Shown here: positions 16,644 to 25,794 of the stretch, piece by piece | Numbering within the stretch: the first letter of the stretch is position 1 | How the letters are laid out: every line of letters starts with the position of its first letter | Origin: Hyphomicrobium_A sp963782555 | GTDB taxonomy: Bacteria; Pseudomonadota; Alphaproteobacteria; Rhizobiales; Hyphomicrobiaceae | Reading direction: 5' to 3' | Assembly: GCA_963782555.1 (NCBI GenBank) | Contig: CAWAKB010000004.1 | Span: 372,001 to 436,000, forward strand | Length of the DNA: 64,000 nt | Notes under the pieces: model-generated | What the model was told of the DNA's origin: nothing | The model's input: the letters and a program-made list of their open reading frames with translations, nothing else | Database searches by the model: none | Translations under genes and position numbers: made by a program

Positions 16644-16811
16644 TCAGGCGGCGATCTTTTCATCTTTCGCGTCGTCGTGCGCGCTGCCCGGCTTGGCGCC
16701 TTCGTCGCTTTGGTTGCGCGTCTCCGCAGGCTCTATGTAGAGCTCGCCATTGCGCCAAGTACATACGTAGGCGTCGGGATGCTGCATGACAGCAATCAGG
16801 TGTTCCAACAT
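16644..16811 (-). CDS. Small hypothetical protein (55 aa)
   Basis: The ATG at 16811 has GGAGG 6 bases upstream, the best support for the gene. The peptide starts MLEHLIAVMQHPDAYVCTW, continues RNGELYIEPAETRN and ends in an acidic, Asp/Ala/Lys-rich tail. No family is recognised. It is convergent with the FKBP gene. It could be a chance frame, but the ribosome site and the ordered N-terminal half argue for a real small protein. Confidence 0.5.
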   Translation of the reverse strand: MLEHLIAVMQHPDAYVCTWRNGELYIEPAETRNQSDEGAKPGSAHDDAKDEKIAA

Positions 16812-17249
16812 TTGGGGCCTCCGTTGAACGGCGTGCCCCCATCTCAAGGCAAAACGTCCCGCGCAGGTGTTCCGTTCGACGAGCGTCTTTTTTGCCCGCC
16901 CCACATCGCGTTCGCCGCCATGATCGACGCTCTCGGCGCACCCGGAACTGAACGAAGCTCATGACAGGGAGTCCGAGCGGGTACCTGCGGCGAGCCCTAT
17001 GGATTGCACACCTGCTGTGGAATACGCGCCACGCAATCGCCCTGTCCAAGCGGCGCGTGCGCTCGCGCCTCTTATGGTGAACTTGACAGCAGTGCTCATC
17101 GTGGTTGGCTGACGATCCGGGGCAGAGGTTTCAATGACGAGGCTTGCGCCTCGCCAATTTGCAAAGGGGCGAAGACCGCTTCGGGGCAGTCCGCAATTGC
17201 TGCGGATACGTGGATCGCCGGTCTTTAAGCGGCGAACTCGGGGGACGAA
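16812..17249. other. Intergenic region, no further gene seen
   Basis: Frames running through here lack credible starts or protein-like composition. A TTGACA near 17086 could be a -35 element for the downstream membrane-protein gene, but I see no convincing -10 box. Confidence 0.4.
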
Positions 17250-19121
17250 ATGGACAATGCATTTGCTCTGGCCGAAGCCTCTGGCGTCGCCAAGTTCCTT
17301 TCCACCAACGCCGATCTCATCCTCTTTTCAGGCGTCGTAGTCGCGGCTTATGCGCTGTTCCGGCTAACGCAGGTGCGCGACGCGGACGGCCAGAAGCTGC
17401 CGCACAGCTTCACGGCCAAGCTGTTCTTCGTGCTGACCCACATCGTCGCCTATCTCTTTATCCTCGGCTTCTGTCTCTACTCGCCCAATATCTTGTCCAA
17501 GCTTCCCGGCGGATTCCCCGACGCCATTCCCGACGAGCTGCGCCAGCAGCTTCCGCTCATTGCCGTCATCGCCGTCGGCGCGCTGCTCACCATCCCGCAG
17601 ATCAAGGACCTCGACCGCGAGTACGCGATCCTCTTGCACAGCGCCCAGCACAAGCGCGCCGACGAGGACGCGCTGCACATGCATCTGGCGTCGTGTCCGT
17701 TCCGCCCTTCGAGCAAGGAGATCGAGGAGGGGCTGGCGTATCTGCGCCAGTTCGACATCTACATCACCGACAGCGACGCCGGCATGCACCTCGATTCCGT
17801 CGATACCTGGCAGAAGGTGGGCAGCCTCCTGCGCATGCTCAAGGGCGAGGCCCTGAGAGACAACACCGTGCTCTCGCCGGCCGACCGGCAGGAGATCGTC
17901 CGGCTCGATGAGGCGCACTTCCGCAAGACCAAGCTCGCAGCCAGCTTGATGCGTATCCTCGATCACATGGAGCGCGGCAGTCAGTACGGTCAAAGGCTGA
18001 CGCGGGTTGCCAACTTGCTGGGGGATGCCTCCCACCGCGATCGCTACCGGATCGGGCTGGCCGAGGACGTTGCCCAGCAGATCATGAACGAGATCGAGCT
18101 GGCCCACGCCGCCGGCACCGACTCCGGACACGAGCCGCTGCGCTTGAGCACCCAGCAGGTGCAGCAATACGTGGTGCAGATCGAGAGCTATCTGAAAGCC
18201 GAGTATCAGCTGATGCTGCAGAACGCCAGCCGGCTGGCGGCCAAGATGATCGTCAGGGCGGGCGACCGTGCGCCCGAGCAGCTCGACGAGGCGAAGGACG
18301 CGGGCTTCCTGGGATTGGGCGAGATCCAGGAGGTCAATCTCGACCGGGTCATCCTCGTGATCCTGGCGACCTTCCCCACCGTGTTCTTCTTCTTCACGCT
18401 CGGCGCCTTGTGGTCGGGCAGGCCGGCGCGGCCCGAGCTCTACATCTCGATTGCCACCACCATCTCGATCGCGGCGCTGATCGGCGCCATGTGGGGCTCG
18501 CGCCGGCGCTTTGCGCAAAGCCGGGAGATCCCCTGGTCCTCCTACCTCGGGGCCGGGTTGGTCGCCGTCCTGGGCTTCATCATCGTGCAATGCACGCGCT
18601 ATTTCATCGATCCGGCGGGCGTCGATCCCGGCGACAACGCGACCATCGAGCTCGGACAATACTTAGGGAGCGTGCTTCCCTGGTCGGCATCCGCGGCGTT
18701 CGTCACCATCGGCATCTGCGGCCTCGCCAAGGTCGCGGAATGGCCCTGGCTCAAGACCAGCGCCGTGGTCGAGCGCAGCTTGGACGGTGTGTTCCTCGGG
18801 CTCGCCTATGCCATCGGCCAGCTCGCCGCCTACATGTTTCACGCCGCCTTCAAGACCGGCTTCGGGGTCGTGATCGTCAAGAAGCTCGGCGAGGGCGACC
18901 TGGACTGGCTCTGGTCGTCGTCGGTCCGAGGCTTTCTGATCGGGTTCGTCATGGGCTTCTTCATCGTCCGCGACGTCCGCCGCGTGTCGCATTCGCACGT
19001 GGTCGAGGGGCGGCCGCGCGAGGAGCCGCAACCTCGCGCCGAGGCGCAGGTCTACGCCAACGGCGCCGAGGAAGCGCCAGCTGAGAACGGCGCCATGTCG
19101 AGCCTGGCGGAGATGCGCTGA
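17250..19121 (+). CDS. Large membrane protein of unknown function
   Basis: 623 residues; GGGGGA precedes the ATG by a few bases. Three membrane helices near the N-terminus (about 22-40, 58-77, 100-115) are followed by a cytoplasmic region of about 250 residues. That region has predicted alpha-helical and coiled segments, an LRMLKGEAL segment and the helix RDRYRIGLAEDVAQQIMNEIEL. Five or so helices follow in the C-terminal half, starting with VILVILATFPTVFFFFTLGA, and then a charged tail (EGRPREEPQPRAEAQ). I do not recognise the family and see no enzyme motif. The neighbours are transcribed separately. Confidence 0.85.
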   Translation: MDNAFALAEASGVAKFLSTNADLILFSGVVVAAYALFRLTQVRDADGQKLPHSFTAKLFFVLTHIVAYLFILGFCLYSPNILSKLPGGFPDAIPDELRQQLPLIAVIAVGALLTIPQIKDLDREYAILLHSAQHKRADEDALHMHLASCPFRPSSKEIEEGLAYLRQFDIYITDSDAGMHLDSVDTWQKVGSLLRMLKGEALRDNTVLSPADRQEIVRLDEAHFRKTKLAASLMRILDHMERGSQYGQRLTRVANLLGDASHRDRYRIGLAEDVAQQIMNEIELAHAAGTDSGHEPLRLSTQQVQQYVVQIESYLKAEYQLMLQNASRLAAKMIVRAGDRAPEQLDEAKDAGFLGLGEIQEVNLDRVILVILATFPTVFFFFTLGALWSGRPARPELYISIATTISIAALIGAMWGSRRRFAQSREIPWSSYLGAGLVAVLGFIIVQCTRYFIDPAGVDPGDNATIELGQYLGSVLPWSASAAFVTIGICGLAKVAEWPWLKTSAVVERSLDGVFLGLAYAIGQLAAYMFHAAFKTGFGVVIVKKLGEGDLDWLWSSSVRGFLIGFVMGFFIVRDVRRVSHSHVVEGRPREEPQPRAEAQVYANGAEEAPAENGAMSSLAEMR

Positions 19122-19131
19122 GAGGGTGTCG

Positions 19132-19746
19132 CTATTTCTTGTCTGAAGCGCCCGCCTTGGCCGGCGTGGCCCCTGCAGCCGGTGGAAGCGCGGGCGTGAG
19201 CGAAGCCGCCTCCGGCTGGGCGGCAGTAGTGTTGACGGCTATGCCGAACAGCCGCCACTTGTCGGCAACCTTCTGAAACAGCATGTCGAAGTTGACCTGC
19301 TGCGGTCGCGTGGGAATGAAGCCGGACACACGCAGCATGCCGATTGTCGTGATCTCGGGCTGACGCACGAGCTTGGGTTCGAAGTACATGATGGGTGCCA
19401 GGTCGATATTGTGGTTTCTCAAGCTGGCAAAAATTTCGGAGAGCTTGGCGGCGTTATTGGCCGACTGGAAGCCCGGCGCAGCGAGGTCGCGCAAGACCGT
19501 GTAGTTGCCGGTCAGGTTGGCGTCGTTGAGCGTTAGAAGCGTCCTGCGGATCAGGATGCTCAGCCCCCGAGCCTCGGGGATCCGGGCATCCGGAGCCGCT
19601 GCAGAAGGTGCAGGCTGCGTTCGCGCATTGGATGGAGTGTCCGCGCTCTTCTCGGGAGCCGGCGCCGTCTTGGGCTTCTGCTCGGCCGCGACGGGGAGAA
19701 CGAGAAGCCCCGAGACGAGCAGCACTGAGGCGAGGCGAACGATCAT
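19132..19746 (-). CDS. Secreted hypothetical protein with an NTF2-like domain
   Basis: 204 residues with a signal peptide (VRLASVLLVSGLLVLPVAA) followed by a Pro/Ala-rich linker. The C-terminal region LNDANLTGNYTVLRDLAAPG through FDMLFQKVADKWRLFGIAVN resembles the cone-shaped NTF2/SnoaL fold often seen in exported alphaproteobacterial proteins. No active-site motif is obvious. The ATG at 19746 is used; a TTG at 19764 is the alternative, and neither has a strong ribosome site. It is convergent with the large membrane-protein gene, 10 bases apart. Confidence 0.7.
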   Translation of the reverse strand: MIVRLASVLLVSGLLVLPVAAEQKPKTAPAPEKSADTPSNARTQPAPSAAAPDARIPEARGLSILIRRTLLTLNDANLTGNYTVLRDLAAPGFQSANNAAKLSEIFASLRNHNIDLAPIMYFEPKLVRQPEITTIGMLRVSGFIPTRPQQVNFDMLFQKVADKWRLFGIAVNTTAAQPEAASLTPALPPAAGATPAKAGASDKK

Positions 19747-19801
19747 GGGTAGGTGCGGGTCCAACGCGCAGGTCGGGCGCAGTATAGGGAAGAAATAGGC
19801 G

Positions 19802-19835
19802 AAAAAAGCATCTCGGGCGGATGCCCGAGATGCTT
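19802..19835 (-). terminator. Rho-independent terminator of the adhesin gene
   Basis: A perfect 13-bp stem (AAGCATCTCGGGC / GCCCGAGATGCTT) with a 4-base loop. On the minus strand it is followed directly by six T residues. It lies 36 bases after the adhesin stop codon. Confidence 0.9.
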
Positions 19836-19870
19836 GTCGTTCCGCGTGGTTCTCTAATGGCTTTGGGCGT

Positions 19871-22271
19871 TTACCACGTCAGCTGACCGCCTGCGCGGCC
19901 GCCGTATTGGGTGCCGCCGTTACGGCCGAAGTAGGTCTTCTCAGTTGTGCTGACGGCGAAGCCGCCCGAGACCGCGAGGCGCTCGCCCCCGCCGAACGTA
20001 TCGCGGGTGAGCACGCCCATGGCGGCAAAGCCGAGCGCCTGGGAGTCATTGAACTTGCCCCAGTTGGCGGAGACCCCAAAGGACTCGTTCGTGTTCAAGT
20101 CGGGGTTCTCGAGCGCAAACGACATGGCGACGCCGGCCTGGAGCTGGCTCAGAGCCGTGAAAACGGCCCCGCCGTCGCTTGCCAGATTGCCGGCCGCGTC
20201 AGTCGTCGTCACATCGAGGGGTCCGGTCTGCCGCGACCGGCTCAAGCCCGAGGTTATACCCGGCATCGTATAGGTCTGGTCGCTGGTGCCGAACATCATC
20301 TGATTGTCGTTTGTCGTGGTCGCCCCCGTGCCGATGGCCGACGAGTTGGTGTGGGCCGCCGCGACCGTGGTGTTGTAACCGATCGCCGTCGAATTCTCGG
20401 CCGCTGCGGTCGATTGTTGCCCCACCGCAATTGCGTTGGTCGCGGTCGCGCTCGCGCCGTTGGTGTCGCCGCCGCCGATGGCGATGGCGAAGTCGCCGGT
20501 GGCATTTGCAGCTGCAGTGGTTCCGCCGCCGCCGCCGATCGCGGTCGCGCCCTGGCCGCCGGCTTGCGCAAAGTAGCCGACCGCCGTCGAATCCAGCGCG
20601 CTGGCTGCAGACTCCGATCCGAAGGCCGAAGAGTGCAAGCCCGAAGCGGTGCTGTCGTTGCCAAAGGCGGAAGCCGATTGCTGGCTTGCGGTGGAGAAAT
20701 CACCAATCGCCGTCGCTCGAGGGCCCGATGCGCTCGAGTGCGAGCCGACAGCAGTGGCAAAATCGTCCGTGGCCGAGGAGTTGCTTCCCAGAGTGACCGC
20801 GTCACCGGCGGTTCCGGTGTTGGCGTTCTCTCCTATCGCCAGGTTTCTGTCACCGTCGATTGTCACGCCGTTGCCGCCCGCGAAATTGCGGTCGCCGGTG
20901 ACGGTGCTGAAGTTGCCGGTCGCCTGGTTGTTGTCGCCCGTGACCGTGGTGCCATTGCCCCCGACAAAGTTGCCCGAGCCGTCAATCGTGATCGGATCCC
21001 CAATGGCGGTATTGTTGCTGCCGGTAATCGTGTGACCGACGCCGAGCGCCGTATTGTTATCGCCGCTCGTGATGGTGATGTCGCTACCGAGGACGGAGTT
21101 GTTGTCACCTGTCCCGGAGTTGTTGTTGGTTCCGACGGCGATCCCATTCTCGCCCCCCGCGGTGGAATGCCCAACCACAACCGAGTTCAGGCCTGAGGCC
21201 ATCGAAGCCCAACCGATTGCAGTCGCTCCGCCGCCCGTCGCCTGCGCACCGGTGCCAAGCGCCGTGTCATTGGCGTTTTCCGCCCTGGCACCGTTGCCGA
21301 TGGCGATGGCGTCGACGTCGCCGGTAAAGGCGAGCGCACCACCCGAGCCAGCGCCCGACAGCGCGCCGCCGCCCAGCGTGATGCCGTCCGAATAGTCGGT
21401 GCCGTTGGGGTCACCGAGCCAGATCTTTCCATCGTGAGCGGAAATACCCTGCGCGGCGTGCAACTGGTTGAGGTTGAGATCGCCGCTCATCGCCACGTCT
21501 CCGTCGATGCCGACGTTGCCCTGGAAAATGGAGTCGCCGGTGACGTTTACGCCACCGGACTCGACGGTGACAGTGCCGGTGAACTGCTGATCGCACTCGT
21601 GCAGCGTGTTCGTGTAGACACTCAAATCTTGCGCGTTCTGGGTGAAGACCTGCGCGGCAATCTGAGAGGCGACGCCGGTCACAGTGGACCCAGCACCAAT
21701 GATTTCGGCGGCGAGCGCGACATCCTCGACCCCTTGGGACGTGGCCAGCGCGGTCGCGGAGCCTGCAGCGACTCCCAATCCAATGGCCGCAGCCCCGAGA
21801 CCGGGGGCGGCTCCATCCGCTGAACCGACTGCGGGCACGTCTAGAAGGATGGCGACCCCCGCCTCGCCGAGACCAACGCCAGCGTCCGTGAATGCCGCCC
21901 GCCATGACGCCGAACTCGGCCGTTCGCGAGGCCGATGCGACCTCCGAGGCAGTCAGGCCCGTGACCACCGCAGCCGCGCCCGTGGCGTTCGCGGCAAGGC
22001 CGACGTCGTTGGCGGTGATCGCCTGTTGATTGAGGCTTAGCAACTTTTGGTCGTATTGCTGGACGCACCCGCCGGCACCGACCGAGGAGAGGTTGGGCGT
22101 GCGCGTAACGACCGCTGTCGGTGCCACTGGCGTCGCGGCCGGGGCACTCGTCCCTGCGAAGGCGGATATTGACCCCGCCAGCGGCAGGACTGGAAGCAAA
22201 GCTGCGCGGAGCAACTGGTTGAAAAGCCTCGGCCGCCCCCGCGGCCGAATGAATACGCCACGATACGCCAT
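19871..22271 (-). CDS. Trimeric autotransporter adhesin (YadA-like), single-base frameshift
   Basis: Type Vc surface adhesin, about 799 residues if one base is ignored. The first frame (22271 to about 21897) gives a signal peptide (LLRAALLPVLPLAGSISAFAG) and the segment VQQYDQKLLSLNQQAI. Reading then has to change frame at the GGG run (21898-21900 on the plus strand). Removing one G joins FGVMA to AAFTDAGVGLGEAGVAI smoothly. The long second frame holds the head: many YadA-type repeats such as GNGARAENANDTALGTGA, TAIGWASMASG and SSAFGSESAAS, interrupted by an insert of GDNN/TITG-type repeats. The C-terminal membrane anchor ends in QLTW with alternating hydrophobic strands (ESFGVSANWGKFNDSQALGF). 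The product would form a trimeric adhesin on the outer membrane. The break is either a sequencing error or a phase-off allele. Confidence 0.88.
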
Positions 22272-22390
22272 CACAACCAGCCCCCCTACGCAATACGAAG
22301 TTTCTTATTCCCAAGTCCCACTGCAACGTAATCCGCGAATTCAAGTTTGGCCCGCCGGAAATCGGGGAAATGGCTCTCGAGCGAGTCCTT

Positions 22391-22408
22391 TGCAACAGAT
22401 CTGTTGCA
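22391..22408. promoter_or_regulatory. Perfect 18-bp palindrome upstream of the adhesin
   Basis: TGCAACAGATCTGTTGCA is its own reverse complement and lies 120 bases upstream of the adhesin start, between divergent-looking AT-richer sequence. The size and symmetry fit a dimeric repressor or activator site. The regulator is not identifiable from this window. Confidence 0.5.
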
Positions 22409-22544
22409 CAATAAGTACGTCGCGAGCGCGCAGACCGCGCAGTCCGCGCAGCTTACGGAACATGATGCAGGTGCGAAGAAGCGAGGGCACGGCGAACGCC
22501 GCGCGCTCTGCGGCGCGTCGGCGGCTCACTGCGAATGAAGTCGC

Positions 22545-22838
22545 TTACTTGAGCGGTGCCTCGCCGCAGTTCTCTTGACAGCCGAGCGGATAGCCCCAGG
22601 CCGGATAGTAAGGCGGCTGCACGTAGTAGGGGCGCGGACGGCGCATCTGCCAGGCGGGGCGCCAATAATTGGAATTGTAATAGGGATAGTAGCGCGGCGC
22701 CTCGTAGACGTAGGGGTAGCGATCCGGCGCGTCAGGATCCTGATCACGCCAAAACCAGCCGGCCTCCGCTGGCGCGGCGACGGCAAAGCCCATCATCACA
22801 GCCAGACTAACGCTGGCAACCCAAGCTTGCAGGTGCAT
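22545..22838 (-). CDS. Small secreted Tyr/Pro-rich protein
   Basis: 97 residues. The ATG at 22838 has GAGGGA upstream. A signal peptide (VSLAVMMGFAVAAPAEA) is followed by a mature part very rich in Tyr, Pro, Trp and Arg (YEAPRYYPYYNSNYWRP, PPYYPAWGYP) and two C-terminal cysteines in CQENC. Short exported proteins of this make-up are common in Hyphomicrobiales, with no known function. It is read in the same direction as the adhesin but has its own start signals. Confidence 0.7.
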   Translation of the reverse strand: MHLQAWVASVSLAVMMGFAVAAPAEAGWFWRDQDPDAPDRYPYVYEAPRYYPYYNSNYWRPAWQMRRPRPYYVQPPYYPAWGYPLGCQENCGEAPLK

Positions 22839-23002
22839 ATCAATCCCTCAGCCCTATACCTGTACGCGATTCCGAGCCGGAAGCGCAATTGCGCGCACGC
22901 GCCTCAGAGCGCCGGCCCCAAGGGGCAGACCCGGTCGGCGGCGCGTTGCAAGTGCCTGATTTGCTGGGCTCGGTAGCATTCCAGGGCCCATGTCCCGCTG
23001 TG

Positions 23003-23599
23003 TCACAGGATCCACAGCCCCACAAGAAGTGCACTTGCCCCAAGGATCACCAGCGGCTCGCTCAGGTTGGCAAGGGTGCCGGCGATGAGCGCCGCATAGC
23101 TGAGGCCGCCGCGCTCGATCGTCAGCAAGGCGCGATCCTTGGCGTCGACCTCGTCCTTGATGGCCTCGGCATTGGCGGGCGTGCACACCCCCGCGAACAG
23201 GTCTGGCTCCAGGATGAAGCGCGTGCCTTTGAGCGTCTTGCCGACATCGAAGCCCGGCTCGCAGGGAACGCGCGCGAAGCGGCGTGTCGTCGCCGGCGAG
23301 GGGATAAGCGAATGGTGCGCTGCCACAAAGGCGCGGTAGAGCTCGAGGAACGAGGGCCGATCGGTACGGGCGATGTCGGCGGCCACGCGCTCGCACCCGC
23401 CGCTCCACAAGTATGACTCTGGATCCTTCTCGCACGTCATGCGTACGGCATAGCCGCGCGGCAGGTCGCCCCGGCCCTGCGCGTCGCTGATCGTCATGGC
23501 GACATAGACGCCGGCGCCCACCACGACGAGGCCTACGAGAAATCGCCAGTGCCTACCGACGAGCGACAACGCCCCGCTCAGAATTACTTTGCCGCGCAT
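23003..23599 (-). CDS. Membrane-anchored hypothetical protein
   Basis: 198 residues. The ATG at 23599 follows GGGGGC. There is one helix near the N-terminus (WRFLVGLVVVGAGVYVAMTI) and one at the extreme C-terminus (LVILGASALLVGLWIL). Between them is a periplasmic domain with cysteines in MTCEK, GGCER, VPCEP and GVCTP that may form disulfides, and a helical stretch ELYRAFVAAHHSLIP. I do not recognise the family. Confidence 0.7.
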   Translation of the reverse strand: MRGKVILSGALSLVGRHWRFLVGLVVVGAGVYVAMTISDAQGRGDLPRGYAVRMTCEKDPESYLWSGGCERVAADIARTDRPSFLELYRAFVAAHHSLIPSPATTRRFARVPCEPGFDVGKTLKGTRFILEPDLFAGVCTPANAEAIKDEVDAKDRALLTIERGGLSYAALIAGTLANLSEPLVILGASALLVGLWIL

Positions 23600-23768
23600 G
23601 CGCCCCCTTCCCGCTCTCGCCCGCTCATGGGCAAAACTCTTCCCCAAGGTGCCCAAAGACAGACATCACTTTGTCGTTGGCCCGGGGCGCTAGGCATAGC
23701 CATTGCAAACGCCCGGTTCTATCATTCCTTAAAATTTGGAACGCGCGCAACTTCAGGAGGGGCTTGGC

Positions 23769-24230
23769 ATGCGCGCCCGCAACCGCCTCGTTTTAGAGGC
23801 CGTGTATGCGTCTTGGGCCGCCAAGGACCTGAAAGCCGTGTTGTCGTGCTTCGCCGACGACATCGTCTTCGTAATGCACCTTCCGACCGAGCTCATGCCG
23901 TTTGCAGGGGAGACGCAGGGTAAGGCTGCGATCGTACCGCGGCTGCAAATGATCCTCGACAGTTTCGATTTTCTCGAATACCGGCCGCTATTTATCAACG
24001 ACCAGGACGACGCGTTCCACTCGCAGGTGCGCTACCGCTTCCGCCACAAGAAGACCGGGCTCGAGATCGAGGGCACCATGCGGCACGTATGGCGCGTGGA
24101 GGGGGATCAAATCGTCCGGCTCGAGGAGTTCCACGACACGCCGAAGGTGCAAGCCTTCTTCGAGCTGCTGGCACAGTCTGCGAACGGCGAGCCGCAGCGC
24201 GATTTTCCGCACATCAAGCGCAACAGGTAG
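23769..24230 (+). CDS. NTF2-like (SnoaL-type) protein
   Basis: 153 residues. The start at 23769 is chosen for the AGGAGGGG ribosome site. The pattern LEAVYASWAAKDLKAVLSCF, ADDIVFVMHLP, then alternating strands and WRVEGDQIVRLEEFHD is typical of the SnoaL/NTF2-like cone fold, which serves as ketosteroid-isomerase-like enzymes, polyketide cyclases or binding proteins. It is a clear paralog of the gene at 25795-26208 (shared HLP, TG, WRV and KVQAF/KVEAF positions). No catalytic residue is certain. Confidence 0.8.
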   Translation: MRARNRLVLEAVYASWAAKDLKAVLSCFADDIVFVMHLPTELMPFAGETQGKAAIVPRLQMILDSFDFLEYRPLFINDQDDAFHSQVRYRFRHKKTGLEIEGTMRHVWRVEGDQIVRLEEFHDTPKVQAFFELLAQSANGEPQRDFPHIKRNR

Positions 24231-24265
24231 GCGCCCCGGCCGCTCCGGGCACGACCGAGGAAGAA

Positions 24266-24670
24266 TCAGCGGCCCTTGGCCGTGGGGTTCATGTAGAAGG
24301 TGATCATGAGCATGGCCATGATCAGCGCCGACAGCAGACCGGCGAGCGTGCCGACCCAGATGCCGGAATGCGCCTCGTGATAATCGTGGAGAAGGTCATG
24401 GCCCGCCAGGCTGCCGGCAAGCGAGGACACCAGAGCGAACACGACGACCACACCCGGTATCCTGGTCTCGTCAGGCCCTGCACCCCAGACGACACGGATC
24501 ATCACGTGGCGCGCGACGCCGGCGGCGACAATCGCCACGAAGCCGGAGATGATGGCCAGCAGCGTGCGGTCCATTCCCAATTGATCCAGTAGCCCGCCGA
24601 CAACCGCGCCGACCGCGGCAGCGACGAGAATGATGATCATCAAGCTTGCCGAGGTTACCCCTTGCGGCAT
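24266..24670 (-). CDS. Small four-helix membrane protein
   Basis: 134 residues with glycine-rich membrane helices (LMIIILVAAAVGAVVGGLL, LLAIISGFVAIVAAGVA, VVVFALVSSLAGSLAG, GTLAGLLSALIMAMLMITF). The ATG at 24670 has GGAGGTGAG upstream. The glycine-zipper style resembles GlsB/YeaQ-type membrane proteins, but the length and the loop GIWVGTLAG do not allow a firm family call. Confidence 0.65.
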   Translation of the reverse strand: MPQGVTSASLMIIILVAAAVGAVVGGLLDQLGMDRTLLAIISGFVAIVAAGVARHVMIRVVWGAGPDETRIPGVVVVFALVSSLAGSLAGHDLLHDYHEAHSGIWVGTLAGLLSALIMAMLMITFYMNPTAKGR

Positions 24671-24872
24671 TGCTCACCTCCCCGGTGAATTTAATTGTAC
24701 CTACCGGCGAAGTGTGGCGGCGCAGTCTTAATATGACGTGTCGCCGGCAACGGTTGCATGTGCTCCGGCCTGTCCCATTGACGACACCCACCGCTCGGTG
24801 CGCGCTCTGTCGCCCCGCCTCCGCGAGGCCTATGCTTGATGCGGCGGACGAGGGGCGCGCGGAGGAACAGCC

Positions 24873-25166
24873 ATGGCCACCTACATCGTTCTCACCAACT
24901 TTACGGACAAAGGTGCCAAAGCCGTCAGAGACACGCTGAAACGCGCCGACGCCATCAGGAAGATGGGCAAGAAGGCCGGCGTCACGTTGAAGGAAATCTA
25001 TTGGACGCTCGGCGCTTACGATGCCGCCGCCGTGTTCGAGGCGCCTGACGACGAGACGTTGACGTCGTTTATGCTCGGCGCCGCGGAGGAGGGGTTTGTA
25101 AGGACCCACACGCTGCGCGCATTCCCGGAAGCCGAGATGAAAAAGATCATCAACAAGCTGCCCTGA
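24873..25166 (+). CDS. GYD domain protein
   Basis: 97 residues matching the GYD family (ferredoxin-like fold): the opening YIVLTNFTDKGAKAVRDT, the centre IYWTLGAYDAAAVFEAPDD (here GAYD in place of GXYD) and the ending HTLRAFPEAEMKKII. These small proteins are widespread and uncharacterised, often near redox or metabolic genes. GGAGG lies upstream of the ATG. Confidence 0.88.
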   Translation: MATYIVLTNFTDKGAKAVRDTLKRADAIRKMGKKAGVTLKEIYWTLGAYDAAAVFEAPDDETLTSFMLGAAEEGFVRTHTLRAFPEAEMKKIINKLP

Positions 25167-25282
25167 GCGCCAAAGGCCCCGGCGGCGCAGCCGGGCTCAT
25201 GCCCCGTCTTCCCGTGGACGCTCCGGCGCAAGCGTGCGAGGCTTTTTACGCATGATTCGCCGAAAAAACGGGAGGGCAGGAC

Positions 25283-25528
25283 ATGGTACCGGTCATGGGC
25301 GTTCTCATCGGATTGGTCGTGGCGATCGTTGCGCTGATCGTTTTCACTTTCATCTTCATGTGGATCTGGAACCTGGTCATGCCTGACGTCTTCGGCGTGA
25401 AGCAGATCTCACCCTGGCAGGCGCTCGGCATCCTGATCCTGGCGTCGATTCTGTTCGGCGGTCACCGGGTGGTGCACATCTACCCTTATCCGCACCCCCA
25501 CCACGCGTCGGGCCCCGCCCCGCTCTAG
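25283..25528 (+). CDS. Small two-helix membrane protein
   Basis: 81 residues. GGGAGGG precedes the ATG. The first membrane helix (VLIGLVVAIVALIVFTFIFM) is followed by WIWNLVMPDVFGVKQISPW and a second helix (ALGILILASILFGG). The tail is rich in His and Pro (YPYPHPHHAS). The WNLVMPDVFG...I.WQALGLLIL pattern recurs in small bacterial membrane proteins of unknown function. Confidence 0.7.
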   Translation: MVPVMGVLIGLVVAIVALIVFTFIFMWIWNLVMPDVFGVKQISPWQALGILILASILFGGHRVVHIYPYPHPHHASGPAPL

Positions 25529-25794
25529 ATGCGTATGGGCACATGCCCCGTTATGGGTTAGAGTGGCATTGACGATCGCACGGCGTTACGCAGTGCGAAG
25601 GCGTCTGATATTCAGCGCCGTGATTTATCGTTTGATATCTTGCAATCTATGTTGCATGACGCTTGACGGACGCATGCTGATGGTCGACTCCAGCGCAAAT
25701 TGGCGTCTTTAATGGCAATCGGAATAGTATTCCTCCGCCGCGATCAACGGAGATCCAACCGCGGTCACGTTTTCACTTCCGAGCCGAAACACCG

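Noticed and set aside
19905..21196. Long plus-strand frame opposite the adhesin
   Set aside because: Shadow of the repetitive head domain; Arg/Gly-rich with no family likeness.
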